A stretch of 64,000 nt of DNA, taken from Daphnia pulex. Its lineage: Eukaryota; Arthropoda; Branchiopoda; Diplostraca; Daphniidae. The position numbers and the translations under genes are program-made. The notes below the pieces were generated by a model, which saw nothing but the letters and a program-made list of their open reading frames with translations, made no database searches and was not told where the DNA came from. The stretch lies in assembly GCF_021134715.1 (NCBI RefSeq), contig NC_060018.1:10743501-10807500 (forward strand), given 5' to 3'. Numbering within the stretch: the first letter of the stretch is position 1; each line of letters opens with the position of its first letter. Positions 36,696-48,251 of this stretch are shown here, one piece after another.

Positions 36696-37195
36696 TTATT
36701 TCTCTTTGGCCTTGTACCTTGTAGCCTTGGCTTTCGCCGCCGCTTTGGCTTTTTCTTTCACCAGGTTTTCTCTTTCAATATATCAGTGTTTTCTTTCATT
36801 TTATCATTCAATTTTTCTTTAGTAGCATCGGTTTTTTTCTTCACCGTATCCTTGGCTTTTCCTACCCGCCTTTCGGAACCATCTTTTGCCGTTTGTTTTA
36901 CCTTGTGGGCAGCTTTTTTCAATTCTGTTTTCATTTTTTTCGCTAGTTTCTTGTCTCTTTGTTTTTAAGAAATTTGAAGCCGATCCTAAAATCCCTTTTC
37001 TGCTGCTTTTTTATTGTTGGAATCGGAGGCGTTGCATCAACGCGTGAACCTGATAGATCTATGATATCACTTGTCGCTGCCGGTCGCTGCCATGGAGACA
37101 TCTTCGTCGTTTTGATCGTCCGCTTCTGGTACGTAGACATCTTCCTGTTGATGTACCGAGTCTGTTCCTGGCGCAATATTACTGCCGTTGTGGAA
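36696..37195 (-). pseudogene. LEA-like Lys/Ala-rich protein, frameshifted
   Basis: On the minus strand, protein-like segments lie in different frames in one direction: an acidic piece (PEADDQNDEDVSMAATGSDK), a basic piece (SDIIDLSGSRVDATPPIP...), then a Lys/Ala/Thr helix (MKTELKKAAHKVKQTAKDG, DTVKKKTDATKEKLNDKMKE), then KEKAKAAAKAKATRYKAKEK and a stop at 36696. The KAKDT/ATKEKL spacing is like group 3 LEA repeats, which protect cells in desiccation or dormancy (family knowledge). At least three shifts are needed to join the pieces, so this looks like a pseudogene. Sequencing error in homopolymers is a weaker alternative, since the breaks are not all in homopolymers. Confidence 0.5.
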
Positions 37196-37611
37196 CTAAA
37201 TAAATTTTACTTTGCCCACTGCATATTCATCCTCATAGCAGCTCAAAGTAATTCTGGTTATTCATCACAAGCCGTATGCAATCCCGTGAAGAATGAAAGA
37301 ATATCATTTACGAAATTGTTTGTTTGGTTCGCACGTAACTTCATAAAACAAGATATTTTCTTTCACCAAGATGCGATGGGAATGAAAAGACGGAACAATT
37401 CTTAAGTGGACTACTTTGGTCATTAATGAACCAGGTTTTTATTTGTCCGGCCTCTCCATCGAAATTTAAGATAAAGAGAAATTAAAATGTGACAAACACC
37501 TAAAAATGTAAGCCTTGATGCAATTATCTTCAAATAACTTTAAAAAGGCCATTGGGTGTCCGCCTTCGAGATTTGGAGGCCTGTTCTCCGCCTGTCCCAA
37601 TAGTGAATACT

Positions 37612-37628
37612 GCGGGGCAACGACCCGC
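37612..37628. repeat. GC hairpin, copy 1
   Basis: GCGGG, loop GCAACGA, CCCGC. A near copy of the hairpin at 37769-37785, embedded in CTGCGGGGCAA..CCCGCGTT. Confidence 0.65.
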
Positions 37629-37768
37629 GTTTTCACACATTGCATTCATCTCAAAAATTCAATTGAACGTATGAATTCCTTATTATGAATACAAATAATC
37701 ATTTCTCATTCTTAATAATTTCTCATTCATTTTACGCATCGATACAAACTATGAGGTAAAACGGTGCT

Positions 37769-37785
37769 GCGGGGCAATGCCCCGC
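37769..37785. repeat. GC hairpin, copy 2
   Basis: GCGGGGC, loop AAT, GCCCCGC: perfect 7-bp stem, followed by GTTGATGCGTT. Two such hairpins 157 bases apart in AT-rich DNA suggest the ends of a small non-autonomous transposon, though no terminal repeats were identified. Confidence 0.7.
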
Positions 37786-38880
37786 GTTGATGCGTTCTCA
37801 TGTTGCATTCGTCGCAACCATTAAATTTATTAAATTAGTAGTTAGTAAGATCACAAATAAACAATTAAACACCCACAGTCAAATTACAGCTAATAAATTC
37901 ATAAATTCCCCTAGACTGTGTCATCAAACAATGTGTCAATCCCCAATTTACACTACGCTAGATGTCAGCACGCGAAGGACTTACTACAAAGTTGTTTAAC
38001 GTCCGAAGTTGCGAAAGCGAAGAAAAAAAATGTGACACGAACTGGGTAATAGATAGAGGAAACTAGAGTCATCATGGTTACTGCGCTCAACGTTGAATCA
38101 TGGTATAATAGGTTGAAAGGTACCTCCACTGGGCCCTTCCCGGTTGGGCCCGATTTTAGGACGTATGGTGGCGCTAGTTGATAGTGGAGTCGTAAGTCGT
38201 AACATGGGATAGATAGGAAATATCATCGTATTTTTTATTCTGTTGGAATTAAAGTAGGAAATTAAAGTTTTTCGATAATTGAATTTTTTTATTGTTAAAA
38301 ATATTTGTATCAATGTGTTAAGTACAATATTTAAAAAAAATTAATTGTTGGGTTTTTTCGTTTTTCCATGATGAAGGGAGGGTATTAGCCGCTAGATGGC
38401 TTGCCGAAAAGTCTCCTTATCTCTGCTCCACCCTTCTCTACCGTTCTTCTTCATGATGCTTGCACAGACAAGAGAGGGGGCGCACTTTGTTTTCTTCCAT
38501 AAGAGAGGCAAACTTTGTAACTGGATAGACCATGACATCTTCCAAAAGTTTAAATTTATTCCAGGCTGTATTTCAATTGTTGTCCGTCTTGTTTTGGTGA
38601 CAGCCTGCAAAAACCAATGCAATGATGGCTTCGGTTAACACACTACCACGTTCAAGGTTCCAGTTTAGTAACTCATTCAACGGGAATAAAGACATTTCCT
38701 CCAATGTTGGGGGCCTCTATCGTGCTTATCCACGATATTAACATCAACACTCGCGCCAATCAGCAAAAAAATCACTTGAAACATTCGATCGTCCACGAGA
38801 ACCTATTCACAAGATTTTTTTAGCAACATTGGATTGTTTTTTCCCCATTTTTTGTACAATGGCACATGAAGAGAAGAGAA

Positions 38881-39155
38881 TTTAAGAATACATATATTAT
38901 AAGGAAACATCCACAAATCCACTTACTCCTTGGACTCCTATTATTTGGAGGCATGTAGGGACTCAGGATCTCTTTCTTTCTTTTTGAGAAAGTAGCATTC
39001 GTCAAACTTAAACCTTTTTTCTTGCACACATTCCGTGAATTGCTTTTTTCTTTATTCTTCCAAATTCAATTTCTTTGTTTTCACTCGCGGTTTCTGAATA
39101 ACACTTGGATCATGTAACCTAGGATTAGGATTTTTGGAATGATAATTACGATTAC
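38881..39155. repeat. Direct repeat copy A (about 275 bp)
   Basis: Matches 39352-39625 with few differences, for example an AAAGTAG to AAGCAG change after CTTTTTGAG. On the minus strand both copies hold the coding-like phrase KRKKEILSPYMPPNNRSPR followed by a GTAAGT donor, and NYHSKNPNPRLHDPSVIQKPR upstream of it. Confidence 0.85.
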
Positions 39156-39328
39156 TTGGGTCACTAAAGACTCTGTTGCAGGACGAATTCTTTCCCCCAG
39201 TCTTCGTCATACAACGCTCTGGGATGCGTTATAATTCGACGCAAATCCTGAAAAGCGCCATATAGTCTCACATTTTGGACTTTTCGACTCTTAGCGAGTT
39301 CCAGCAGGCGATACTCGTACATGTCGAC
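39040..39328 (-). pseudogene. SNF2/ATRX-like helicase fragment
   Basis: On the minus strand an exon begins after the acceptor TCTCTAG (exon edge 39328) and reads VDMYEYRLLELAKSRK, then LYGAFQDLRRIITHPRAL, ending at a stop at 39164. The spacing of LYEYxL and FQxLxRIxTHPxxL is that of the ATRX/RAD54L2-type SNF2 linker between helicase lobes (family knowledge). After the stop, a shifted frame continues with SDPSNRNYHSKNPNPRLHDP to about 39040. No helicase motif itself is present. Tentative identification of a decayed fragment that was involved in the local duplication. Confidence 0.4.
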
Positions 39329-39351
39329 CTAGAGAGAACAAAAAAAAAATA

Positions 39352-39625
39352 TTTAAGAATACATATATTATAAGGAAACATCCACAAATCCACTTACTCC
39401 TTGGACTCCTATTATTTGGAGGCATGTAGGGACTCAGGATCTCTTTCTTTCTTTTTGAGAAGCAGCATTCGTCAAACTTAAACCTTTTTTCTTGCACACA
39501 TTCCGTTAATTGCTTTTTTCTTTATTCTTCCAAATTCCATTTCTTTGTTATCACTCGTGGTTTCTGAATAACACTTGGATCATGTAACCTAGGATTAGGA
39601 TTTTTGGAATGATAATTACGATTAT
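39352..39625. repeat. Direct repeat copy B (about 275 bp)
   Basis: Partner of 38881-39155; the copies are in direct orientation, 471 bases apart, with the SNF2-like fragment between them. Confidence 0.85.
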
Positions 39626-39850
39626 TTGTTGAAAACTTAAATAAAATTATGGAACAAATTATGTTTAATAGGTTATCACAGAGGGTTTTTTGAAAAAGTA
39701 GCACAGTTCGCGAAAGTCACAGCGCTCCAATGCATGAACTGTTTCTTAACAACATCACAGCAGACGAGGCATAGTTTGTGTTGTTGAGTTTCCATTTCTT
39801 CTTCGTGTTCGTCTTGTTAATTCTCGAAATTTTCAGGACTTGAATCTCGT

Positions 39851-40390
39851 TTAGCACGGATCATTTAGTGCTTCGCGGATCTGCAAGCCAAGTTTTGATC
39901 CATTGTAAGTGTAGGGATCAGCTTTATGATTGTTAATAGCAGTGGTCACCGACTCTCTTTCATTAAAGATGATTATGAACGTGCGAAAATGGAAATCGAC
40001 GACCATTCGGCAAGACAGAATGACTCCACATGGCGAAAACATTTGCTTGATCGTAGTTTCTTGACATACAATTGGAACTTTCTTGACTATCAGATGCCGA
40101 TTAATGTCAGGTTCGGCTATTTCTAGCAGTTTCCGCTTCATCTCCGAAAATTCCAATTGTAAAGTTTGAATTTCTGCGTCTTTTTCAGTTTGAATTACAG
40201 CTGCAGCGGCATCCTTCTCCAACAACTTCTTCTTAAGGCTCCTCGAAATAGAGCTGACGTAGCTGTCGTCGTCGTCGAGAGAAGTGGATAGACGGGTCTT
40301 TTTCGGGGTAGACATGTTGTCGCTCTGAGAACTCGACACTACCTCCAATTTTGTCGACTCGACTGTCAGGTTCGGCTTATTCGTCTCCTG
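39851..40390 (-). CDS. Coiled-coil protein with RRM-like domain, possibly the last exon of a gene
   Basis: The frame is open on the minus strand from the acceptor TTGATTAG at 40391 to the stop at 39851, about 179 codons; the first ATG is at 40317 (MSTPKKTR). It holds a Ser/Thr-rich start, a coiled coil of about 45 residues (LKKKLLEKDAAAAVIQTEKD, then EIQTLQLEFSEMKRKLLEIA), then about 75 residues with an RRM-like beta-alpha-beta order (HLIVKKVPIVCQETTIKQMF, CGVILSCRMV, RTFIIIFNERESVTTAINNH). The coiled coil plus RRM layout recalls ORF1 proteins of non-LTR retrotransposons, which is an alternative to a host RNA-binding protein. No reverse transcriptase follows it. Confidence 0.45.
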   Translation of the reverse strand, partial: QETNKPNLTVESTKLEVVSSSQSDNMSTPKKTRLSTSLDDDDSYVSSISRSLKKKLLEKDAAAAVIQTEKDAEIQTLQLEFSEMKRKLLEIAEPDINRHLIVKKVPIVCQETTIKQMFSPCGVILSCRMVVDFHFRTFIIIFNERESVTTAINNHKADPYTYNGSKLGLQIREALNDPC

Positions 40391-40970
40391 CTAATCAAAG
40401 TTAACACGATTATAGGCCAACCATAGACAAAACCATTTTCAGCACAGACCATCTGTCACACTAGCTATAGCCGTTTTTGTTAAAACAGCACATTAAATGG
40501 CAAAAGGAGACAAAGAACACAAATGTTTAAAGTTGAAAAGATATTGAGAGGGCAAAAAATACTTGAGTAATAAATACTTAGTTGGCAATCTAGAAAATCT
40601 AGAAAAAAACATGCCAAACAGGAAAATTAAAGTAGTTATCGTATAAAAAATAAATACAAATAAGAGACACAGATCCAACATTAAGTAATACTGCACGTGT
40701 GAAAGGACTGTAAAGGAAACCAGTAAAGAAAATATCCAATCGCGTTGTTAGTTAATATTATATACTCACAAAGACATCCACTTAAAAAACCAATGGGCTC
40801 ACAAAACTCCTGAACAGGAGTTATTTTATTGTTAAAATAGTGTTCGAGCACAGCTAAAGAAATATTAACAATTCCAACACAAAGACGTTGAAAATAATAC
40901 CAGAAAGGTTGAGAAAAAAGTTGGTTTCATGCGCGGAATAAATCTTCTGTGAACCTTGAAATTGAGTTTC
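40391..40970. other. No feature seen
   Basis: AT-rich DNA with short ORFs only, between the RRM-like ORF and the Gypsy fragment. Confidence 0.5.
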
Positions 40971-40979
40971 GTCCTCTAT

Positions 40980-42030
40980 CCGTTATCACTTTGAAGGGGC
41001 GCACCGTGTTGAAGAAGCACACATGTCAAGATGCAGCTGAAGACTCCATCGAGCTAGACGGCTGGCTAGATTTTTCTTTCGCAGAAACCAGCATAAGGCA
41101 TGATGAACAGTGACCAACTTGATCTGAATTCCCCAAATAAAGATTTTGAATTTTTGGACGGCCCAGACCAGAGCGAGGCATTCTTGTTCCGTGGTAGCGT
41201 AGTTGCGTTCACCTGGACTTAAAGGGCGACTGGCGTAGGCTAGAACTCTCTCTTTTCACTCCTGTCACTGAACGAATACTGCCCCAATTCCGAAGCCGCA
41301 CGCGTCACAATGAATTTCCATTGGTAAATTATAAATTGGATGCCCCAGAACGGGAAGAGTTATCAAGGCATTCTTGAGGGTGTCGAAGCTCTTCTGCTGT
41401 TCAGCGGTCCACTGAAAGGAAATACTTTCTTGGTAAGTTCAATTAAGGGGCCCGCGAGGACGGCAAATTTCTTTATAAAACGTTTATAATAGGAGCAAAG
41501 TTCCGTGACACTCTGAATTTCTTTAACTGAGTCGGGTATGGGAAACATGGATTTTGCATTCACTTTAGCTGGATCTGGCGAGATTCCAGCACCGCTGACT
41601 ATATCACTTTAAATTTGTAAAGACCGTTGACTGTGCTAAAAGCTGTTTTTTCCTTTATCTTTGAGTTTCATCTGCACCAGTAGCCGCTTTGCATATCCAT
41701 GATGGAGAAGTATTTCGATTCTTTCAGGAAACTGAGGGCATCCTCTATTCGGGGTAGAGGATAGGTGTCCCGGATCGTGATAGCGTTGAGCTTTCGACAG
41801 AAACGCCACATTCCGTCTGGCTTTTGAATCAAGATAACTGGGGCGGCAAACGGACTCTGTGAGGGCTCGATGACATCATCTTTCAAAATTCGGTCCACTT
41901 GCGTGTCAATTATCTCTTGCTGTTTCCAGGCGCTGTTATAAGGAGGTTGGTGTATGGGTGGATGTTGTCCTAGGTTGATTTCATGCTGTACCAGGTTGGA
42001 AGATCCCAGTTCACGATCCAAATCAATCAA
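40980..42030 (-). mobile_element. Decayed Gypsy-type retrotransposon fragment (RT/RNase H)
   Basis: On the minus strand: upstream fingers of a Gypsy RT (HQPPYNSAWKQQEIIDTQVD, PFAAPVILIQKPDGMWRFC, LNAITIRDTYPLPRIEDALS, YFSIMDMQSGYW at 41668-42030), then after a gap the RT-RNase H connection (VKEIQSVTELCSYYKRFIKK, 41363-41563), then RNase H (TTEQECLALVW, VTVHHALCWF, SRLARWSLQL) down to about 41000. The segment with the catalytic YxDD box is deleted, and several stops and shifts are present. It cannot encode an active enzyme. Confidence 0.85.
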
Positions 42031-42112
42031 AAATCATCATCATCACTGTTTTCTAGACTATCACAAACGGAGTTTATTGAAGTAAAGTTGGGTGTTTAAT
42101 GATTAAGTTGGG

Positions 42113-42713
42113 TTAATTAAGATTAATTGTTATTAATTGACAGGATCCTCTGAATGTGGTTTCTTTTTGGTTAAGGATCATATTTTTCTTTGTCAGTTCT
42201 TGTAGTACGATTGACATCGCAGATGCAATATCAGATCCACCAGGGACTTGTTCCTTGGCGGATTTCATGACGAGGAAAGCAGAGTAGAATTTTTCCACAC
42301 AACTGAAATATAAAAAAAAACAATTTTTAGCAATTAAAAGATTTGCAACACTTAACGTTTTCAGAACTTACCTCTAATTGAGAGTGATGTAGCAACTTAG
42401 TAACAGTTCTTTTACACTTTCTACAGCACACATATTGTTGCCAGCTTCCACGCCGTGGCAAACATACAAAACATCCAGATTCAAACCTTAAAAGTGATTG
42501 AGAAAATTATATTTAAAGATTAACAGGTCGGCATCACCATGTGTTTCATGCAAAACATGGTGATGCAACAGAGAAATAATGTACAAATTTTAAACAGCTC
42601 ACCTGGAACTGTGAGTAACACTTTGTACCTTGGTCCCACCTTCAAAGCTGAGAGCAGAAATTTGTACAGTTTCTCCCTCATGTTGTCGTTTGGATTCATT
42701 CTGAAGTGCTGAA
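42113..42713 (-). other. Exon-like islands of an unrecognised minus-strand gene
   Basis: Three islands with matching splice words: about 42603-42713 (NPNDNMREKLYKFLLSALKV, donor GTGAGC), about 42371-42488 (acceptor CTTTTAAG, donor GTAAGT; reads LDVLYVCHGVEAGNNMCAVE in phase) and 42113-42302 (acceptor ATATTTCAG; CVEKFYSAFLVMKSAKEQVP to a stop). A stop codon next to the middle donor breaks the phase, so either the gene is decayed or the border is wrong. No family recognised. Confidence 0.35.
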
Positions 42714-43744
42714 AAAACCAAACAACGTTAGTTTAGATTTCGTTTCAAGTCTATGATGAATTCTATAGTCTACGATGCGTCTGTGATAACCCTATGATAA
42801 ATTGCATCTCAAATATTACTAAGAACTAAATGAGCTTGCACATACGAGATTCTTATACAACAACGTAACAGAAAAATGTCTTGCTTGATCTTTTGTGAAT
42901 GAAAATACGACATAATAATAGAACAAAACATAATGTAGACAAAAAACTCCAATTAAAACACTTATAATTGAGTGGATATAGTTGTAATCACTGGGAAAAG
43001 GGCGAAATTTCTGTAAAAACTCTCCTGAGTTATCAGCTTAGTTATTTCCACCCACGCTTACAGACTTTGGAAACCTACTGTGCAAGACCACTGTCAGAGG
43101 AATCTTCAGAAATATATTTTAAGGAATTAATTCTAGTATGTTATAAAAGTTATTGGAAAGTACCCATAACAAGTGATTTTTTAAAGTTACAGATTTATTG
43201 TAAACAATAAAATGATAACTACTAATTTTGCGCTGGTACAGCTGTCACAGCTGTTGTAAAACTCAAAACTATGGCAGATGACACCACACGTTGATTAGTT
43301 TATGTATTAACAAAAACCCGAATTAAATTAGGGATGGAAGCTTAATTCAAAACGAAATTTAAATGTAAATTTGATTTGAAAACATTTTTACATCTTAACA
43401 ATCTACGGTACTTAAAATAGGAAGAGACTAAAGACAAAGCCCATCAGTAGACAATATTTTAATCCCATACGTAAAGTAAAATAAAGAAAAATAAATAGTT
43501 GACCAAGTTTGGGAGATTTTCAAATGGACAAATGATTTTTAATAAAAGAATTGCATTCTCACATCAGACTTTGAAATGAGTATAATATAATATAAATGCA
43601 GAAAGTATTATTTAAAAAAAATTATATTGCCAATTCTGACAAAGAATTCTCCAACAGATATATATTAAAAAAAAAGAATTCAAAATTGCCATTTTCCCTA
43701 TGCCATAAAAACAAATGACATGGGATCACAAATTTTTTTTAAAA

Positions 43745-43978
43745 CTATTTCAGCAGCAGTTGCGAGCTTCTTGAGATCTCGAATGAAGAAGAAGTTGTTG
43801 TGCAATTCTTCTTAGAACGTTTTTCTATGTAATTGTCGATCGCAATTGTATCAGTGATGACACCATCTTCAAGACATATCAGCCTACGTTGGGTCAGCAT
43901 ATCTAGCATAGCATAACTAAGACGTGTTAAGGCAGAGGAAATCAACCTTGAAATTAGACTTTCAAATTCCGCATTGTC
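43745..43978 (-). other. Terminal-exon-like ORF, unknown
   Basis: The minus-strand frame after the acceptor ATATACTAG encodes about 77 residues (NAEFESLISRLISSALTRLS, then CLEDGVITDTIAIDNYIEK, ending SRSSQLLLK). It may be the 3' end of the MULE-type gene upstream on this strand. No motif recognised. Confidence 0.3.
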
Positions 43979-44270
43979 TAGTATATAGGGAAAAAATGTT
44001 GAGGGTTAAATATACAAAGTTGTTACGGCCTTGTCTTTCCTGAATTCTTTGTCATGCCTAATCGACGAATAGATGACTGATACTTTTGGATTGTAACACT
44101 GATTTTGCTCATGGATTTCAACTTGAACAGTAACAGTGTCGTTTGAGCCTTTTCCAACCTAAATTATAGTTGTGTTGCTTGGGACGAAGTAGTATTTCAA
44201 AGCTTTGGTGAAGTAAGCTGGCTTAATTTGATTTGGATTTAGTTTGATTCTGCAACTTTAAAGAAATGAC

Positions 44271-45610
44271 TTAAAATGAAAGACGCAAAACACATATAGC
44301 TTGCTTCCAGTGGAAAGAACAACCAAAATGATGAACCCCTGGAAAACACTTCTTTACAGCTTTAAATATTGCTCTTTTAAAATAGGAAACAATTTCCTCG
44401 ACAGAAATAATGAGCAACAGATTTTTGATAACTTTGAAAACCTTCACGTAGTTGAGAGCTCTCCGTTTCCTCATCGAACAAAATGCCAACATGACTTGAA
44501 CAATTTCGCTGCTTTCAGCTTTCAAAAAGCCGTTAATTGAAAAAAAAACTTGCGTAAAACCTTTTGTTGCGATTTCAAATATCCCATCCATGAACCACTG
44601 CCGACAGCTGCCTAAAAGTTGACGCTGTTCATTCGTTATGAAGATATCATGGCGAAAACGTGATGACGAAGGTCCAGTAATGACAGGAACGTGTGTAAAA
44701 CGGTCTCCGTATAGTTTCGTTTAAACATTTGTTTTTACTTTGATGTAAATAATAATACATTAAAAATGAAGAGCAGTTAATAACTACCTTCAACTGCACT
44801 CAAGTTGATTTTGAAGTTGGGCTCTGTCATGTCGATCTTATGAAATCGATCTTTTTCACGGTTGATGGCCATTACAACATGATTGACAACCGAAAGTTGA
44901 CATTTCAAAGCAGTTGTCCGTTTCGAAAAAAAAAACAAGACTTGACGATCTCTCCGGCCGTTGCAAAAGGTTGTTTACGTGATGCCTCTTTTGCTTCTCT
45001 GACAAACTCTGATCTCACTTCCGTTCCAATATCTGCTGTGTTGTTATGGGATTGCTCAGCATTATTGCTAAGCACTTCCTTGAATGATACACTTATTATG
45101 TAGACTGTACAGTGGTTCAGTAAGAACTTTTTCAGGGATTTCCGGTAGCACAATTGGGTTTTTAACTGCATTAGACCGGCCAGCACTTCTATTTTCATCA
45201 CTAACGTAAGAGTTGGTTCGATCACTACCACCGTCACTTTCACTATCGGATTCTAGAAGGGATGCACTGGAGACAAATACGTCATATTCTTCTTCAAATG
45301 TTTCCTGAATGCAGATCTAACACTAGCTTCTGTCCGTGGTTCTTGCTGTGATGACTCAGTTGTAGATGAATTTCATTAAGCTCTTTATATTGTCTCTTGC
45401 GGGTGATTTGCTTTTAATAATTCTAAACAATTTGGCTAGGTCCGTGGGATCTGTTGTCTTGAAACGCTTTGCCACTTCTGGATGCCACTCACCCCTCTGT
45501 AAATAAACAGTTTTTGCAGCTTCGCTGATTCTGTGAAATTCAGACTCGGATGAACCCTTGGAAACTGAAGTATGGGGTTTATCTTGATGGGTGACGATCT
45601 TGTCATTCTG
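44271..45610 (-). pseudogene. MULE-type transposase, degenerate
   Basis: On the minus strand, from 45610 down: KRFKTTDPTDLAKLFRIIKS, later FVREAKEASRKQPFATAGEI, then an exon ending KINLSAVEG with donor GTAGTT (about 44788), then the catalytic part TGPSSSRFRHDIFITNEQR, CRQWFMDGIFEIATKGFTQV, YFKRAIFKAVKKCFPGVHHF, GCSFHWKQAI. The W-F-D-G-T/I-F start and GCxFHxxQ end match the MULE transposase domain, with the first Asp present. In-frame stops and a missing acceptor before 44690 show decay. Confidence 0.65.
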
Positions 45611-46439
45611 ATAAGAAAATGAAAGTATAAAGTAGTTAGTATGAAAAGTAAACTTTTTAGAATAGCAAATAGCTAGTAATGTACCATACGTGTACCGTAC
45701 ATATACCGTGTGCCAACTTTATCTATTAACTGTTGATCGTCATTATTCGATGCAATCATAGAATTGAGCTGTGCACGTATGAAATTAAAATTTAGTTAGT
45801 AATGTTAAGTAATTTCGTGTATTCAAGCTTATCGCAATTACCGGTTTTCAAGTAAATTTCTCTGCCTTTGATATGGGACCATTTTTTTTCAACTGCTTCA
45901 CTTGTTTGATTCATTTCTTCATCACTTAAATCGTAGCTTCCACCCGTGGAATTTTTATCTTGATATAAACAAGAAGTTTGACCCTGGCAAAAAGTTAGTG
46001 TGAAGACTAAAACACCTTCAATAAAAAATGATGTTATTTAAGACCCGATTTTTACATTTCGGTTGCGGTCACACTGACTAAAGATGACTGTAGAAGCTTC
46101 CGCGCGCTACTTGTACCACTTCATCGGTAGGAATATCCGGTGTTGAACTATCTCGAGGAATAAATGAATCTAATCCATAGACGTTGTCTAATAGAGTCGA
46201 ATTGCGCACCAGCATCTACTGAACTAGACGCACTAGGTTTCTCATATGTCTGCATGTAGAACATATAAAGTTAACTATCTTGTCTTCCTTCATTTCAAAT
46301 ACATAGGTTCATTGTAATATACCTGAAAAAAATCATAACATACATGAGAAAATTTCCATATTCTTGACCAATCTTTTTACTTATAAATCAGGTTTCCTTA
46401 ATCAGGATATTGAATGAAAAGGTAACAGAATTAATTAGG

Positions 46440-46930
46440 GCATTGTGGGTAGTTCAGTTTTTGATTTTATTTTCGCTCTCTCATAGAACTAAATGCCCAT
46501 TCACCTTGAGGTTTCTTAACTCTTGCCGATGAGTGACTCAATACTCATTCCTGAAGGTGATTAATAGTTTTTTAGTAGTTAAGGCACACGTTGAAAACCC
46601 AACAACAATGATTTATGTTTTTCAATAGGCTTCTTTCAATATCCAGCCAACCTTGTTTTTGTCTCGCTCTCTCATAACACTAGGTGACCATTCAGCTTGA
46701 GGTTTCTTAACTCTAGCCGATGAGTTACTCAAGGTAATTTATATGTTATTAATATAGTTAAGACCCATTGAAAACAAAAAAATACCTATTAATGTTTTTC
46801 AATAGACTTATCGCAATATATGAAGCCAACCCTAGTTTTTTCTAGCTCTCTCATAGGACTACCAGGACTAATTCATATGCAATTATTCAGTTTTCTTAAC
46901 TATAACTGAATATGCCTAAACATGGGAAAT
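46440..46930. repeat. Tandem repeat, three diverged units of about 185 bp
   Basis: Units begin near 46470, 46660 and 46842 with (G/A)CTCTCTCATA(G/A)(A/G)AC, followed by TTCA..TTGAGGTTTCTTAACT and GATGAGT(G/T)ACTCAA in the first two. The third unit is more diverged. Confidence 0.65.
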
Positions 46931-47040
46931 CGGTTGCTGGGTGGAAATCAAGATTAAGGGATAATGCAGCTGGCAAATTCAAATTCGGTCAATGCCAGAA
47001 ACCGTTGAAGAATTCTAGTTGGGCCAAAGAAATTGTTTGA
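46912..47040 (+). CDS. Small basic ORF, probably a transposon relic
   Basis: 42 codons from an ATG (MPKHGKSVAGWKSRLRDNAA, then GKFKFGQCQKPLKNSSWAKE). The basic composition resembles the start of a DNA-binding transposase exon. No continuation was identified with confidence. Confidence 0.2.
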   Translation: MPKHGKSVAGWKSRLRDNAAGKFKFGQCQKPLKNSSWAKEIV

Positions 47041-47284
47041 TATACAAATGCCCAGCAGTTTTCTACACCAAAAAACCTATTTGGCGGTATTGTGACGTGT
47101 AGTTATGGCTATCATTCCAACGTATCGCTCGAAAAATGCTCTATGAGAACAATGGCAAGTCAAAGGAGGGATATAACTGGGAGGCTAAGTGATTATGTAA
47201 GTTTTAAAGTTTACAAAATTTTTTCCCTTATATTCATCAAATTTCTGTGTTTAGGTTAAGCTAGTGGTTGCTTCAAATCATTGC

Positions 47285-47465
47285 CAATCACCTAAACAAT
47301 TTCTATTCCCTTCTCTAAAACCACTCACAAGCCAGTACCATCAGCTTGCAATGGGCAGATTTCAGTTCCGTTCTCTCAGCCCCTTCAGAAGATAGTAGGA
47401 GCAGTTTGTACTGAGGACATTTTTGTTCCACTCTCTCATCCCAGTCACAAGCCAACTGAAGAATT
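47285..47465. repeat. Tandem repeat, three units of about 62 bp
   Basis: Units share TT(C/T)(T/C)(A/G)TTCC(C/G)(T/A)TCTCT and CACTCACAAGCCAG-like words, near 47300, 47363 and 47425. Confidence 0.6.
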
Positions 47466-48251
47466 CACAACTATAGTCATGTCAGTGTCTGACGGTCTCT
47501 TGTCGGCTGAACTTAGTTCTAAGGATCAGTTAGAAAAGGTGACAATACAAACAACCTGACAACAAAAAAAGTTTGTATGGCTTCCAAAAAGGTGTAGAAA
47601 ATAAGAATGTAACGGTTATCAACTTTCGCTTTCTATTGATTATTATTTTTATTCGTTACAGTCTTTTACCAATTCGCTCTTTTTCCTCATTATTGTGCTT
47701 ATTTTCGTTTGTTCGAACGAATTTTTACCATTTTATTATTACTTTTCTGTTTAATACAGCACAACTCAAGGTTTATCTGTACTTTTTCATTTTTTAAATT
47801 AATTACCTTAAAGTTTCATATTCAGGTAAACACTTCATCGCAAAAACATTTGTAACTATTCGTACTGAAAATCTGATATCCAATCTGCAATAAATCGGTA
47901 GTAAACTGTGAGCTGAAATTTGTGTTGGTTTACTCAATTTATATCGTTTAAAAAATACGCAAAAAAAGTAAACAATGAAAAAATGAAGAACGCCATCCGA
48001 ATGTTTTTGACCCTCTCCTTCTCTTTCCCCTTTTCTTCCCCCTTTCCCCCTCTTGTTTTCCCCTTTCCCCCCGGAAAACCTTTGAGCGCAAAGTCTACCG
48101 CCGTGTCACCAAATTTTATAAAGTCTAGTTGGTAGACTCTAATCAATTCTTAAACGTAAAATGAGAATTTAGTGTTGCTTCTTGGATGCTTTCTGACCGA
48201 GAAGCCAGATTAGGTTATGACAAAGAATTCCCCACTCATGATTACACTAGT

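Noticed and set aside
38120..38160. Repeated GGGCCC words looking like a hairpin
   Set aside because: They are two short direct repeats and do not form a convincing stem.
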